NCBI GenBank assembly: GCA_900542315.1
Contig: UQMV01000012.1
Span: 1 to 55,411 of the forward strand
Length of the DNA stretch: 55,411 nt
Source of the DNA: an uncultured Collinsella sp.
GTDB taxonomy: Bacteria; Actinomycetota; Coriobacteriia; Coriobacteriales; Coriobacteriaceae
Direction: 5' to 3'
Shown here in pieces: positions 8,331-15,319 of this stretch. Numbering within the stretch: the first letter of the stretch is position 1; each line of letters starts with the position of its first letter. Made by a program: the position numbers and the translations under genes. Below the pieces are notes generated by a model that made no database searches, was not told the origin of the DNA, and was given only the letters and a program-made list of their open reading frames with translations.

Positions 8331-9227
8331 GTGACCGATCGGTCCCTGACTCTTTCCGCGCCGGCGAAGATTAACCTCTACCTGGGGGTTCATACCGAGC
8401 GCGATGACCGCGGCTACCACAGGGTCGATTCCCTGATGGCGGCCGTCGGTCTTTCCGATACCGTGACGGTCACGCCGGCGCAGGCGCTGACCGTTCAGAC
8501 GGTTCCGGCATCAGATTTTCCCATGCAAAAGAATACGGCGTATCGGGCTGCGGTTGCTATGGCCGAGCATTATGGTCGCGAGGCAAACATCTGCGTGACG
8601 ATTGAGAAGCGCATTCCATTGTGCGCCGGCTTGGGCGGCCCCTCGACGGATGCGGCCGCGGTCATTGTCGCCTTGGCGGAGCTCTGGGGCATTGATCGCG
8701 CCGACCCAGCGCTCGACGACATTGCGCGGGGCATTGGTGCCGACGTCCCGTTCTTTTTGCACGCGAGCCCTGCGTTCTACGTAGGTGGGGGAGACGTGCT
8801 GGCAACTGAGTACCCCGCGCTGCCCGCGACGCCTGTCGTACTGGTTAAGCCGCGGGAGGCGAGCGTTTCGACAATTGAAGCCTATCGACGTTTTGACGAG
8901 GTCCCGGTGCCTGCGGACAAGCCCGGCGCGATAGCTTCTGCCTTGCGTGCTGGTGATGCCGAGACGGCATATGCGCTCATCCATAACAACCTGGGTATCA
9001 TTTCCGCACAGATGGAGCCGCAGATTCAAACGGTTCTCGATTGGCTGCGTAAACAGGACGGCACCGTTGCTGTAGATGTGTGCGGATCGGGTGCCTGCTC
9101 GTTTGCCATTTGCGACACCGCCGCCACGGCCGAAAGGCTTGCCGACGCTGCCCAGCAAAATGGCTGGTGGGCCTGCGCGACTGAGCTTATTCCCAACACG
9201 GTTCAAATCGACGCGCCAAAGAAATAA
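8331..9227 (+). CDS. ispE: 4-diphosphocytidyl-2-C-methyl-D-erythritol kinase
   Basis: GHMP kinase that phosphorylates CDP-methylerythritol in the MEP isoprenoid pathway. The N-terminus SAPAKINLYLGV is typical, and the ATP-binding motif is PLCAGLGGPSTDAAAVI near residue 98, with Pro and Thr replacing the usual Gly and Ser. GADVPFFL near 137 and CGSGACSFA near 250 are further family motifs. 298 residues. It starts with GTG two bases after veg. ispD and ispF of the same pathway lie together about 13 kb downstream. Confidence 0.93.
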   Translation: MTDRSLTLSAPAKINLYLGVHTERDDRGYHRVDSLMAAVGLSDTVTVTPAQALTVQTVPASDFPMQKNTAYRAAVAMAEHYGREANICVTIEKRIPLCAGLGGPSTDAAAVIVALAELWGIDRADPALDDIARGIGADVPFFLHASPAFYVGGGDVLATEYPALPATPVVLVKPREASVSTIEAYRRFDEVPVPADKPGAIASALRAGDAETAYALIHNNLGIISAQMEPQIQTVLDWLRKQDGTVAVDVCGSGACSFAICDTAATAERLADAAQQNGWWACATELIPNTVQIDAPKK

Positions 9228-9276
9228 AAATTTCTCTAGCATGCGGCGAAAATCTTTGTTACTATAGTCGAGCTAA

Positions 9277-9353
9277 CGGGTTGTGGCTCAGTTTGGTAGA
9301 GCACTGCGTTCGGGACGCAGGGGTCGCTGGTTCAAATCCAGTCAACCCGACCA
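9277..9353 (+). tRNA. tRNA-Pro (anticodon CGG)
   Basis: Acceptor CGGGTTG pairs with CAACCCG. The D arm is GCTC...GAGC, the anticodon stem-loop is CTGCG-TTCGGGA-CGCAG and the T arm is GCTGG-TTCAAAT-CCAGT. The terminal ACCA is encoded. A TATAGT box at 9263-9268 sits at the right distance to be its -10. Confidence 0.95.
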
Positions 9354-9363
9354 GAGCATGAGG

Positions 9364-9392
9364 AGGGACCGCTTCTTGCGGTCCCTTTTTTT
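9364..9392 (+). terminator. Terminator after tRNA-Pro
   Basis: AGGGACCGC and GCGGTCCCT form a 9-bp stem with a five-base loop, followed by seven T residues. Confidence 0.9.
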
Positions 9393-9400
9393 AGCTATTG

Positions 9401-9429
9401 TTGTGATACCGCGATACCCGCGGTATACT
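9401..9429 (+). promoter_or_regulatory. Promoter of tatA
   Basis: TTGTGA and TATACT are spaced by 17 bases, 36 bases before the tatA ATG. A small palindrome, ATACCGC/GCGGTAT, spans the spacer. Confidence 0.6.
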
Positions 9430-9465
9430 CATTCGAGCTTGTCTCGCTGTATTGTGGAGGTCTAC

Positions 9466-9741
9466 ATGTTTGGACTGAGGGCTCCTGAGCTCATCATTAT
9501 TCTCGTCGTTGTCCTGATTATCTTCGGGCCCAAGAACCTGCCGAAGCTCGGCAAGTCCCTCGGCTCTACCGTCAAGAATATCCGTGAGGGTATGGAGGGC
9601 GACGATAAGGCCGAGACCAAGCAGGCCGAGGAGGTCGTGGTCGAGCAGTCCGAGGAGGACAAGGAGATCGCTGAGCTCGAGGCCAAGCTCGCTGCTGCCA
9701 AGAAGAAGCAGGCAGAGGACAGCGACGCGGACGCAGAGTAG
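9466..9741 (+). CDS. tatA: Sec-independent translocase subunit TatA
   Basis: Pore-forming subunit of the twin-arginine export system. The 91-residue protein has one N-terminal membrane helix (LIIILVVVLIIF), the FGPKNLPKLGKSLG hinge and amphipathic helix typical of TatA/E, and a highly charged C-terminal tail rich in Glu and Lys. The ATG at 9466 is preceded by TGGAGG. No tatC lies in the window. At least two predicted Tat-type signals are encoded in the window (48818-49798 and, less surely, 33341-33844), giving it likely clients. Confidence 0.92.
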   Translation: MFGLRAPELIIILVVVLIIFGPKNLPKLGKSLGSTVKNIREGMEGDDKAETKQAEEVVVEQSEEDKEIAELEAKLAAAKKKQAEDSDADAE

Positions 9742-9766
9742 TCCCATCCCTTTGGGGTGAGCACCT

Positions 9767-9799
9767 GACCGGCTTGCCCGCAGGCTAGCCGGTCTTTTT
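9767..9799 (+). terminator. Terminator after tatA
   Basis: GACCGGCT and AGCCGGTC pair across a 12-base loop and are followed by five T residues. Confidence 0.85.
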
Positions 9800-9847
9800 C
9801 GTTTTGTTGACAGTTGATTGTTTGATCAGAGTTGGGGAGATATCCGT

Positions 9848-10318
9848 ATGGACGCAAGCCAGATCGTACTGACCGCTGAGGGCCGCCAGAAGCTCGTCGA
9901 GGAGCTCGCTTGGCGTGAGGGCGATTACGCCAAGGAGATCGTCGAGGACATCAAGGAAGCCCGCGCGTTCGGCGACCTTTCGGAGAACTCCGAGTACGAC
10001 GCCGCTAAGGACAAGCAGGCCCAGAACGCCGCTCGTATTGCCGAGATCCAGGCCATTCTCGCCAACGCTCAGGTTGCTGCCACCACGGGCGACCTGACCG
10101 TCTCCATCGGTTCCACCGTTTCGCTGATTGATCCCAACGGCGAGGTCATGGAAGTCACGCTCGTCGGTACCACCGAGACCAACTCGCTCGAGCACAAGAT
10201 TTCCAACGAGTCTCCGGTCGGTCACGCCATCATTGGTCACGGCGAGGGCGACTCCGTCGAGGTCGTTACGCCTTCCGGTAAGACTCGCGTCTACACCATC
10301 GCCAAGATCGCACGCTAG
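9848..10318 (+). CDS. greA: Transcription elongation factor GreA
   Basis: Rescues backtracked RNA polymerase by stimulating transcript cleavage. The N-terminal coiled coil carries the signature GDLSENSEYDAAKDKQA with the acidic tip residues, and the C-terminal FKBP-like domain has ESPVGHAIIG and GDSVEV. 156 residues from the ATG at 9848, chosen over an upstream in-frame ATG because TGGGGAGAT precedes it and the family begins at this point. A terminator-like hairpin separates it from lysS. Confidence 0.95.
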   Translation: MDASQIVLTAEGRQKLVEELAWREGDYAKEIVEDIKEARAFGDLSENSEYDAAKDKQAQNAARIAEIQAILANAQVAATTGDLTVSIGSTVSLIDPNGEVMEVTLVGTTETNSLEHKISNESPVGHAIIGHGEGDSVEVVTPSGKTRVYTIAKIAR

Positions 10319-10346
10319 ACCACGGTCCCGCGTAAAGGTATGTTTT

Positions 10347-10381
10347 CGCTCCCTGGGACCGAATCCTGGGGAGCGTTTTAG
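10347..10381 (+). terminator. Terminator-like hairpin between greA and lysS
   Basis: CGCTCCC and GGGAGCG pair around a 15-base loop and are followed by TTTTA. Confidence 0.6.
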
Positions 10382-10397
10382 TTTGAGGAGCTAACTT

Positions 10398-12362
10398 ATG
10401 GCAGAGAACCAGATCGCCGCCGATCAGGCATCGACGCTCAACGACGAGCGCGCCACCCGCCTGGCCAAGCGCGCCGCCCTGTTCGAGGCGGGCCAGAACC
10501 CCTATCCCGAGCACTCTGAGCTCGAGGACTACGTCGCCGATATCGAGGCTAAGTACGCCGAGCTTGCCGATGGCGAGGACACTGAGGACGTCGTGAAGAT
10601 CGCCGGCCGAGTGGTCGCCAAGCGCGGTCAGGGCAAGATCATGTTCATCGTCGTGCGCGATGCGACTGCCGAGATTCAGCTGTTCTGCCGCATCAACGAC
10701 ATGGACGAGGCTGCCTGGAATACGCTCAAGGCCCTCGACCTGGGCGACATCCTGGGCGTGACCGGCGTGGTCGTGCGCACCCAGCGCGGCCAGCTTTCCG
10801 TTGCCCCTAAGAGCGCGACCCTGCTTGCCAAGGCCGTTCGTCCGCTGCCCGAGAAGTTCCACGGTCTTTCCGACAAGGAGACCCGCTATCGCCAGCGCTA
10901 TGTCGACCTGATCGCCAACGACGACGTTCGCGAGACCTTCCGTAAGCGTTCGCAGATTCTCTCCACTTTCCGTCGCTTTATGGAGTCCGACGGCTACATG
11001 GAGGTCGAGACCCCCATCTTGCAGACCATCCAGGGCGGCGCTACTGCCAAGCCGTTCATCACGCACTTCAACGCGCTCGATCAGGAGTGCTACCTGCGTA
11101 TTGCTACCGAGCTGCACCTCAAGCGCTGCATTGTCGGTGGTTTTGAGCGCGTGTTCGAGATCGGCCGCATCTTCCGTAACGAGGGCATGGACCTTACCCA
11201 CAACCCCGAGTTCACCACGATGGAGGCCTACCGTGCCTTCTCCGACCTCGAGGGCATGAAGGCACTCGCCCAGGGTGTCATCAAGGCTGCCAACAAGGCC
11301 ATCGGCAACCCCGAGGTCATCGAGTACCAGGGCCAGACCATTGACCTTTCTGGTGAGTGGGCCAGCCGTCCCATGACCGACATCGTCTCCGACGTGCTCG
11401 GCAAGCAGGTCACCATCGACACGCCAGTCGAGGAGCTTGCTGCCGCCGCGCGCGAGAAGGGCCTGGAGATCAAGCCCGAGTGGACTGCTGGCAAGATCAT
11501 CGCCGAGATTTACGATGAGCTGGGCGAGGACACCATCGTCAACCCCACGTTCGTGTGCGATTACCCCATCGAGGTCAGCCCGCTTGCCAAGCGTTTTGAG
11601 GACGATCCGCGTCTGACCCACCGCTTTGAGCTGGTTATTGCCGGCCACGAGTACGCCAACGCATTTTCCGAGCTCAACGACCCGGTCGACCAGGCTGAGC
11701 GCTTTGCTGCCCAAATGGCCGAGAAGGCCGGCGGCGACGATGAGGCCATGGAGTATGACGAGGACTACGTGCGCGCCCTCGAGTACGGTATGCCTCCCGC
11801 GGGCGGCATTGGCATTGGTATCGACCGCGTGGTCATGCTGCTTACTAACCAGGCTTCTATCCGCGACGTGCTGCTGTTCCCGCACATGAAGCCCGAGAAG
11901 GGTTTCCAGTCCGGTGCCGCTGCCGCCAAGGCTGCCGAGGCCGGCAACGCCGCGAGCCCGTTCGTTACGTCGCTTAAGCCCACGCTTGATTACTCCAAGA
12001 TCGCCGTTGAGCCGCTGTTCGAGGAGTTCGTCGACTTTGATACCTTCTCCAAGAGCGATTTCCGCGCTGTGAAGGTCAAGGCATGCGAGGCCGTCAAGAA
12101 GTCCAAGAAGCTGCTGAACTTTACGCTCGATGACGGTACCGGTACCGACCGCACCATCCTCTCCGGTATTCACGCTTATTACGAGCCCGAGGACCTGGTC
12201 GGCAAGACCTTGCTCGCCATCACCAACCTGCCTCCGCGCAAGATGATGGGTATTCCCAGCTGCGGCATGCTGATCAGCGCTGTCCACGAGGAGGAGGGCG
12301 AGGAGCGCCTCAACCTGATCCAGCTCGACGCCTCCATCCCCGCCGGCGCAAAGATGTACTAA
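10398..12362 (+). CDS. lysS: Lysyl-tRNA synthetase, class II, with C-terminal Trbp111-like tRNA-binding domain
   Basis: Charges tRNA-Lys. Residues 1 to about 500 are a standard class II LysRS: OB-fold anticodon domain, motif 2 with FRNEGMDLTHNPEFT, and motif 3 with GGIGIGIDRVVMLLT. At 654 residues it is about 150 longer than usual. The last 115 or so residues, from VDFDTFSKSDFRAVKVKA through LLNFTLDDGT, ILSGIHAYYEPEDLVGKT and MGIPSCGMLISA, match the Trbp111/EMAPII-type OB fold normally found at the C-terminus of MetRS. The added domain probably raises tRNA affinity. GAGGAG precedes the ATG. A structured non-coding segment follows. Confidence 0.95.
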   Translation: MAENQIAADQASTLNDERATRLAKRAALFEAGQNPYPEHSELEDYVADIEAKYAELADGEDTEDVVKIAGRVVAKRGQGKIMFIVVRDATAEIQLFCRINDMDEAAWNTLKALDLGDILGVTGVVVRTQRGQLSVAPKSATLLAKAVRPLPEKFHGLSDKETRYRQRYVDLIANDDVRETFRKRSQILSTFRRFMESDGYMEVETPILQTIQGGATAKPFITHFNALDQECYLRIATELHLKRCIVGGFERVFEIGRIFRNEGMDLTHNPEFTTMEAYRAFSDLEGMKALAQGVIKAANKAIGNPEVIEYQGQTIDLSGEWASRPMTDIVSDVLGKQVTIDTPVEELAAAAREKGLEIKPEWTAGKIIAEIYDELGEDTIVNPTFVCDYPIEVSPLAKRFEDDPRLTHRFELVIAGHEYANAFSELNDPVDQAERFAAQMAEKAGGDDEAMEYDEDYVRALEYGMPPAGGIGIGIDRVVMLLTNQASIRDVLLFPHMKPEKGFQSGAAAAKAAEAGNAASPFVTSLKPTLDYSKIAVEPLFEEFVDFDTFSKSDFRAVKVKACEAVKKSKKLLNFTLDDGTGTDRTILSGIHAYYEPEDLVGKTLLAITNLPPRKMMGIPSCGMLISAVHEEEGEERLNLIQLDASIPAGAKMY

Positions 12363-12365
12363 CTA

Positions 12366-12392
12366 GTTACGCGGTTCTACGAACCGCGTAAC
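12366..12392. repeat. Perfect 12-bp hairpin after lysS
   Basis: GTTACGCGGTTC and GAACCGCGTAAC are perfect complements with a three-base loop. No T run follows, so it is not a classical terminator. Confidence 0.7.
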
Positions 12393-12405
12393 CGGTTGAC
12401 GCTGC

Positions 12406-12504
12406 AAACCCGCCAGAGCGGCAATCTGCCTTTCAGCTTCGGCGGCATGATCAAAAGATCAATGCCGCCTTGTTTCAAGGCACCTTGCTCGCTCTGACGG
12501 GTTT
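12406..12504 (+). ncRNA. Candidate structured RNA between lysS and the ThrE-type gene
   Basis: AAACCCGCCAGAGCG at 12406-12420 pairs with CGCTCTGACGGGTTT at 12490-12504 (14 of 15 positions). Inside, GGCGGCAT and ATGCCGCC form a second stem capped by GATC-AAAA-GATC, and CCTT/AAGG forms a third, suggesting a multi-branch junction. The segment lies about 150 bases before the exporter gene. It could be a leader, a processed RNA or an elaborate terminator of lysS. Confidence 0.5.
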
Positions 12505-12656
12505 TCGCTGTCGTCGCCAAAACATCGGCGTTACCTTGGTCCAGATGTAGTCATTGGCTATTGAGCATATGGCTCGCATGACAGCCGTCTCTTTTATGTT
12601 TCCTTTAGCCGTTGCTGCCTAGGATGGGGGTTAGTCGGTAGGAAGGGAGCGTCTAT

Positions 12657-14225
12657 ATGGACGACGCGAGCGAGCGCGCAATCGAAGAGGACATGCTCGA
12701 TCAGTTCAATTACTTTGATGATGAGGACGAGGAGCTGATCGACCGTCGCGAGCCAGCGCCGCTTGATTCCTTTGATCTGGTCGATGAAGAGGCTGATGAG
12801 GTTGAGGGTGAATCAGTGGAGCCCCCACAGCCTTCGCGCCTTGACTCACTGCTTTCGAGAGCCCCCATGCACCACGGCGTTCGTGCCGGCGCGCTCCATA
12901 TGAAAACTGACTGGCACCAGATCGTGACGGCAGGCGATGAGCTTGCCGTCGATGCGCCGCTCACCGATAAGTCATCCATCATCTGCCGCACCGGCATGCT
13001 TATGCTGGCAAGCGGAACGGGTGCCTGGCGCGTGCGCGATACCATGAATCGTGTTGCTGCCGTACTGGGCGTCACGATTCACGTCGACCTGAGTCTTCTG
13101 TCGTTTGAGTGCACCTGCATCGAAGATGGTCACTGCTTTAACGAGGTTGTCAGCCTGCCCACAACGGGAGTCAATACCCATCGCATTTGGATGATGGAGA
13201 GCTTCTTAAAGGAAATCGAGACGTATGGGCGCCGGTTTACCGTACACGAGTATCACGAGATGCTCAGGACCGTTGAGAGCTCAAAGCCCGATTACTCTCC
13301 CTGGCAACAGGGCCTTGCGGCAGCCTGTGCTTGCGGCGCCTTCGTCTTTTTGCTCGGCGGCGGCCCTATCGAGATGGCCTGCGCATTCGTAGGCGCTGGT
13401 GTCGGCAACTTTGCTCGCTCCCATATTCTCAAGCAGGGTCTTGGCCAGTTTAGCGCGCTGACGACGGGCGTTGCGCTCGCTTGCGTTTCGTATCTGCTGG
13501 CATTGCTCGGCCTTGGCCAGGTCGTACCGGGGGCAATGTCGCACCAAGAAGGCTATATCGGCGCCATGCTCTTTGTGATTCCCGGCTTTCCCCTCATTAC
13601 GGCAGGCCTCGACATCGCTAAGCTCGATATGCGAAGCGGCATCGAGCGTCTTTCGTATGCCGTGTCGATTATTGTGATGGCGACCCTTGTGGGCTGGATG
13701 GTTGCCGAGTGTGTGGGACTGGCGCCGGATGACTTCGCCCCGCTCGGCCTCTCACCGTTGGCTCTTACGCTCTTGCGCATACTGATGAGCTTTATCGGCG
13801 TATTCGGCTTCTCGGTGATGTTCAACAGCCCGGTAAAGATGGCAGCGGCGGCAGGGCTCATCGGCGCCGTGTCCAATACCTTGCGCCTTACGCTTGTCGA
13901 TGCGCCGACGATGATTCCCTTCCTGGGCCTCAGTGCGGGAATGCCTCCCGAGGCGGCTGCATTTATCGGGGCGCTCGTATCGGGCCTGCTGGCAAGCTTG
14001 GCCGAAGTCAAGCTCACCTACCCGCGCATCGCTCTCACGGTGCCTTCGATTGTCATTATGGTGCCCGGTCTGTATCTCTACCGCTCTATGTACTACATGT
14101 GCACCTTCGACACGGTCAATATGCTCGGCTGGTTTGTGCGCGCGGTGCTCATCGTGGCGTTTCTGCCCGTTGGCTTGGGCGTGGCGAGAACTCTCACCGA
14201 CCCTCGCTGGCGCCACACCAGCTAA
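12657..14225 (+). CDS. Threonine/serine exporter family protein (ThrE type)
   Basis: Predicted inner-membrane amino-acid exporter of the ThrE/YjjP-YjjB family. The N-terminal 80 residues are acidic and probably disordered. A DUF1212-type cytoplasmic domain follows (about 90-215), including LLSFECTCIEDGHCF and TTGVNTHRIWMMESF, and then about ten membrane helices from residue 220 to the end, including FVIPGFPLITAGLDIAKLD. 522 residues, consistent with the single-chain form. AGGGAG precedes the ATG. Export of threonine or serine is inferred from the family only. Confidence 0.85.
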   Translation: MDDASERAIEEDMLDQFNYFDDEDEELIDRREPAPLDSFDLVDEEADEVEGESVEPPQPSRLDSLLSRAPMHHGVRAGALHMKTDWHQIVTAGDELAVDAPLTDKSSIICRTGMLMLASGTGAWRVRDTMNRVAAVLGVTIHVDLSLLSFECTCIEDGHCFNEVVSLPTTGVNTHRIWMMESFLKEIETYGRRFTVHEYHEMLRTVESSKPDYSPWQQGLAAACACGAFVFLLGGGPIEMACAFVGAGVGNFARSHILKQGLGQFSALTTGVALACVSYLLALLGLGQVVPGAMSHQEGYIGAMLFVIPGFPLITAGLDIAKLDMRSGIERLSYAVSIIVMATLVGWMVAECVGLAPDDFAPLGLSPLALTLLRILMSFIGVFGFSVMFNSPVKMAAAAGLIGAVSNTLRLTLVDAPTMIPFLGLSAGMPPEAAAFIGALVSGLLASLAEVKLTYPRIALTVPSIVIMVPGLYLYRSMYYMCTFDTVNMLGWFVRAVLIVAFLPVGLGVARTLTDPRWRHTS

Positions 14226-14259
14226 TTGGTGCAAGGGGGGACAGATTACTTTGCACCAA
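14226..14259. repeat. Palindromic element with GGGGACAG core
   Basis: Perfect arms TTGGTGCAA and TTGCACCAA flank a 16-base core containing GGGGACAGATTACT. It starts one base after the ThrE-type gene stop. The core resembles those at 6665-6701 and 46866-46904, although the arms differ. Confidence 0.75.
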
Positions 14260-14263
14260 ATGA

Positions 14264-14328
14264 GTTGCGGTGAAATAGGGACTGAATTGCTGCTTAAAGG
14301 GTCAAAACAGTCCGTATTCCACCGCAAC
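14264..14328. repeat. Palindromic element, GTTGCGGTG type, copy 1
   Basis: GTTGCGGTGAAATAGGGACT pairs imperfectly with AGTCCGTATTCCACCGCAAC across a 25-base loop. The same outer arms occur at 54323-54385, after the alpha/beta hydrolase gene. Confidence 0.75.
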
Positions 14329-14445
14329 ATATGGGGTCGGGGGATTATTGGTGCCCTGCATCTTCATAAACTCAACGCTTACGAAGCACGTGCTTTTCGT
14401 GCTAGGCTGGTTTTACCACATAAGTAGTCGCAGACGCACGTACCA

Positions 14446-14496
14446 CGGGCGGGCGAGATGAAGTCCCAACAGCTCCATCTTGCCCGCCCGTTTTTT
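14446..14496 (+). terminator. Strong terminator or attenuator before the DUF2798 gene
   Basis: CGGGCGGGCGAGATG pairs with CATCTTGCCCGCCCG (one mismatch) and is followed by six T residues. It lies 220 bases after the exporter stop and 36 bases before the next start codon. It either ends the exporter transcript or attenuates a leader of the DUF2798 gene. Confidence 0.85.
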
Positions 14497-14531
14497 GTTG
14501 CGTGGTGTCGCGGCGTAACACAGAAAGGACC

Positions 14532-15134
14532 ATGCCCTTTATGCCTATCAACAAATGAGAGAGCCTGCTGTTCACCTTTATCATGTGCTTTTGCATGGTG
14601 CTCTGGATGAGCATCTACAACGTTGCCCTGCAGCATGGGGCCATCAACGGCGAGGTTGTTGCCGCCGCGTGGCTCGGCTTCCCCGTTGCCTACGTTTTTG
14701 CCATGTGCTGCGACTGGTTTGTTGCCAGCCCCCTTGCCAAGGGTTTCGCCTTTAAATTCCTGGTCACGCCGGGCAAGAGCTCGCCGCTTGCCATGACGCT
14801 CGCCGTCAGCTCCTGCATGGTCGTTCCCATGGTCATCATTATGTCGCTCTACGGCGCGTGTGAAGGCCTGTTCCATATGCCCGGCGGCCCGCTTGCCAAT
14901 TTGCAGGCGCTGCCGATGATGTGGCTCGTCAATATTCCGCGCAACTTTATCATGGCCCTGCCCTGGAACCTGCTGGTGGCTGGCCCGGTTGCTCGCTTTG
15001 TCTTCCGCCGCGCCTTCCCCATGGGCACGGTCTTTGCCGAGCCGCACATGGAGCTTGTGCGCATGCCGGGCGCTCCCGTTGCCGATGCCGTCAATGACGT
15101 TGCCGAGGACATGGGTGCCGAGCCCGCCTGCTAG
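14532..15134 (+). pseudogene. DUF2798 membrane protein gene with in-frame UGA at codon 9
   Basis: From the ATG at 14532, placed after AGAAAGGA, the frame reads MPFMPINK, then TGA at 14556-14558, then ESLLFTFIMCFCMVLWMS and onward to 15134. MPIN followed by a charged stretch and ESLLFTFIM is the normal DUF2798 N-terminus, so the stop interrupts the conserved start rather than lying outside the gene. Downstream are four probable membrane helices and two tandem DUF2798-like halves. Translation could restart at ATG 14583, losing part of the first helix, but no good ribosome-binding site precedes it. It is either a recent nonsense allele, a readthrough case or a sequencing error. The function of DUF2798 proteins is not known. 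Confidence 0.75.
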
Positions 15135-15319
15135 ACAGTAGTTCAAAACCAAACCGCCAAACGGACCCGAGCAATTCCTTTTTTGTAGACGTTGTCGCGC
15201 GGCTACGGGTGGGAAAGGTCCCAACGGTTAACATATACTCCATATGGGTAAAGAGACCAAAGCGCCGCTACGAGTGGCGCTTTGCGTTTGAAAAACTAGC
15301 TCGTCTAAGAGGAACTAGC

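Noticed and set aside
10266..12287. 673-codon minus-strand frame opposite lysS
   Set aside because: Shadow of lysS; its composition (Leu, Gly, Val, Asp-rich without motifs) is typical of antisense frames in this codon usage.
14556..14558. Selenocysteine codon in the DUF2798 gene
   Set aside because: The family has no Cys or Sec at this site, which falls in a polar N-terminal stretch, and no SECIS-like hairpin follows immediately.
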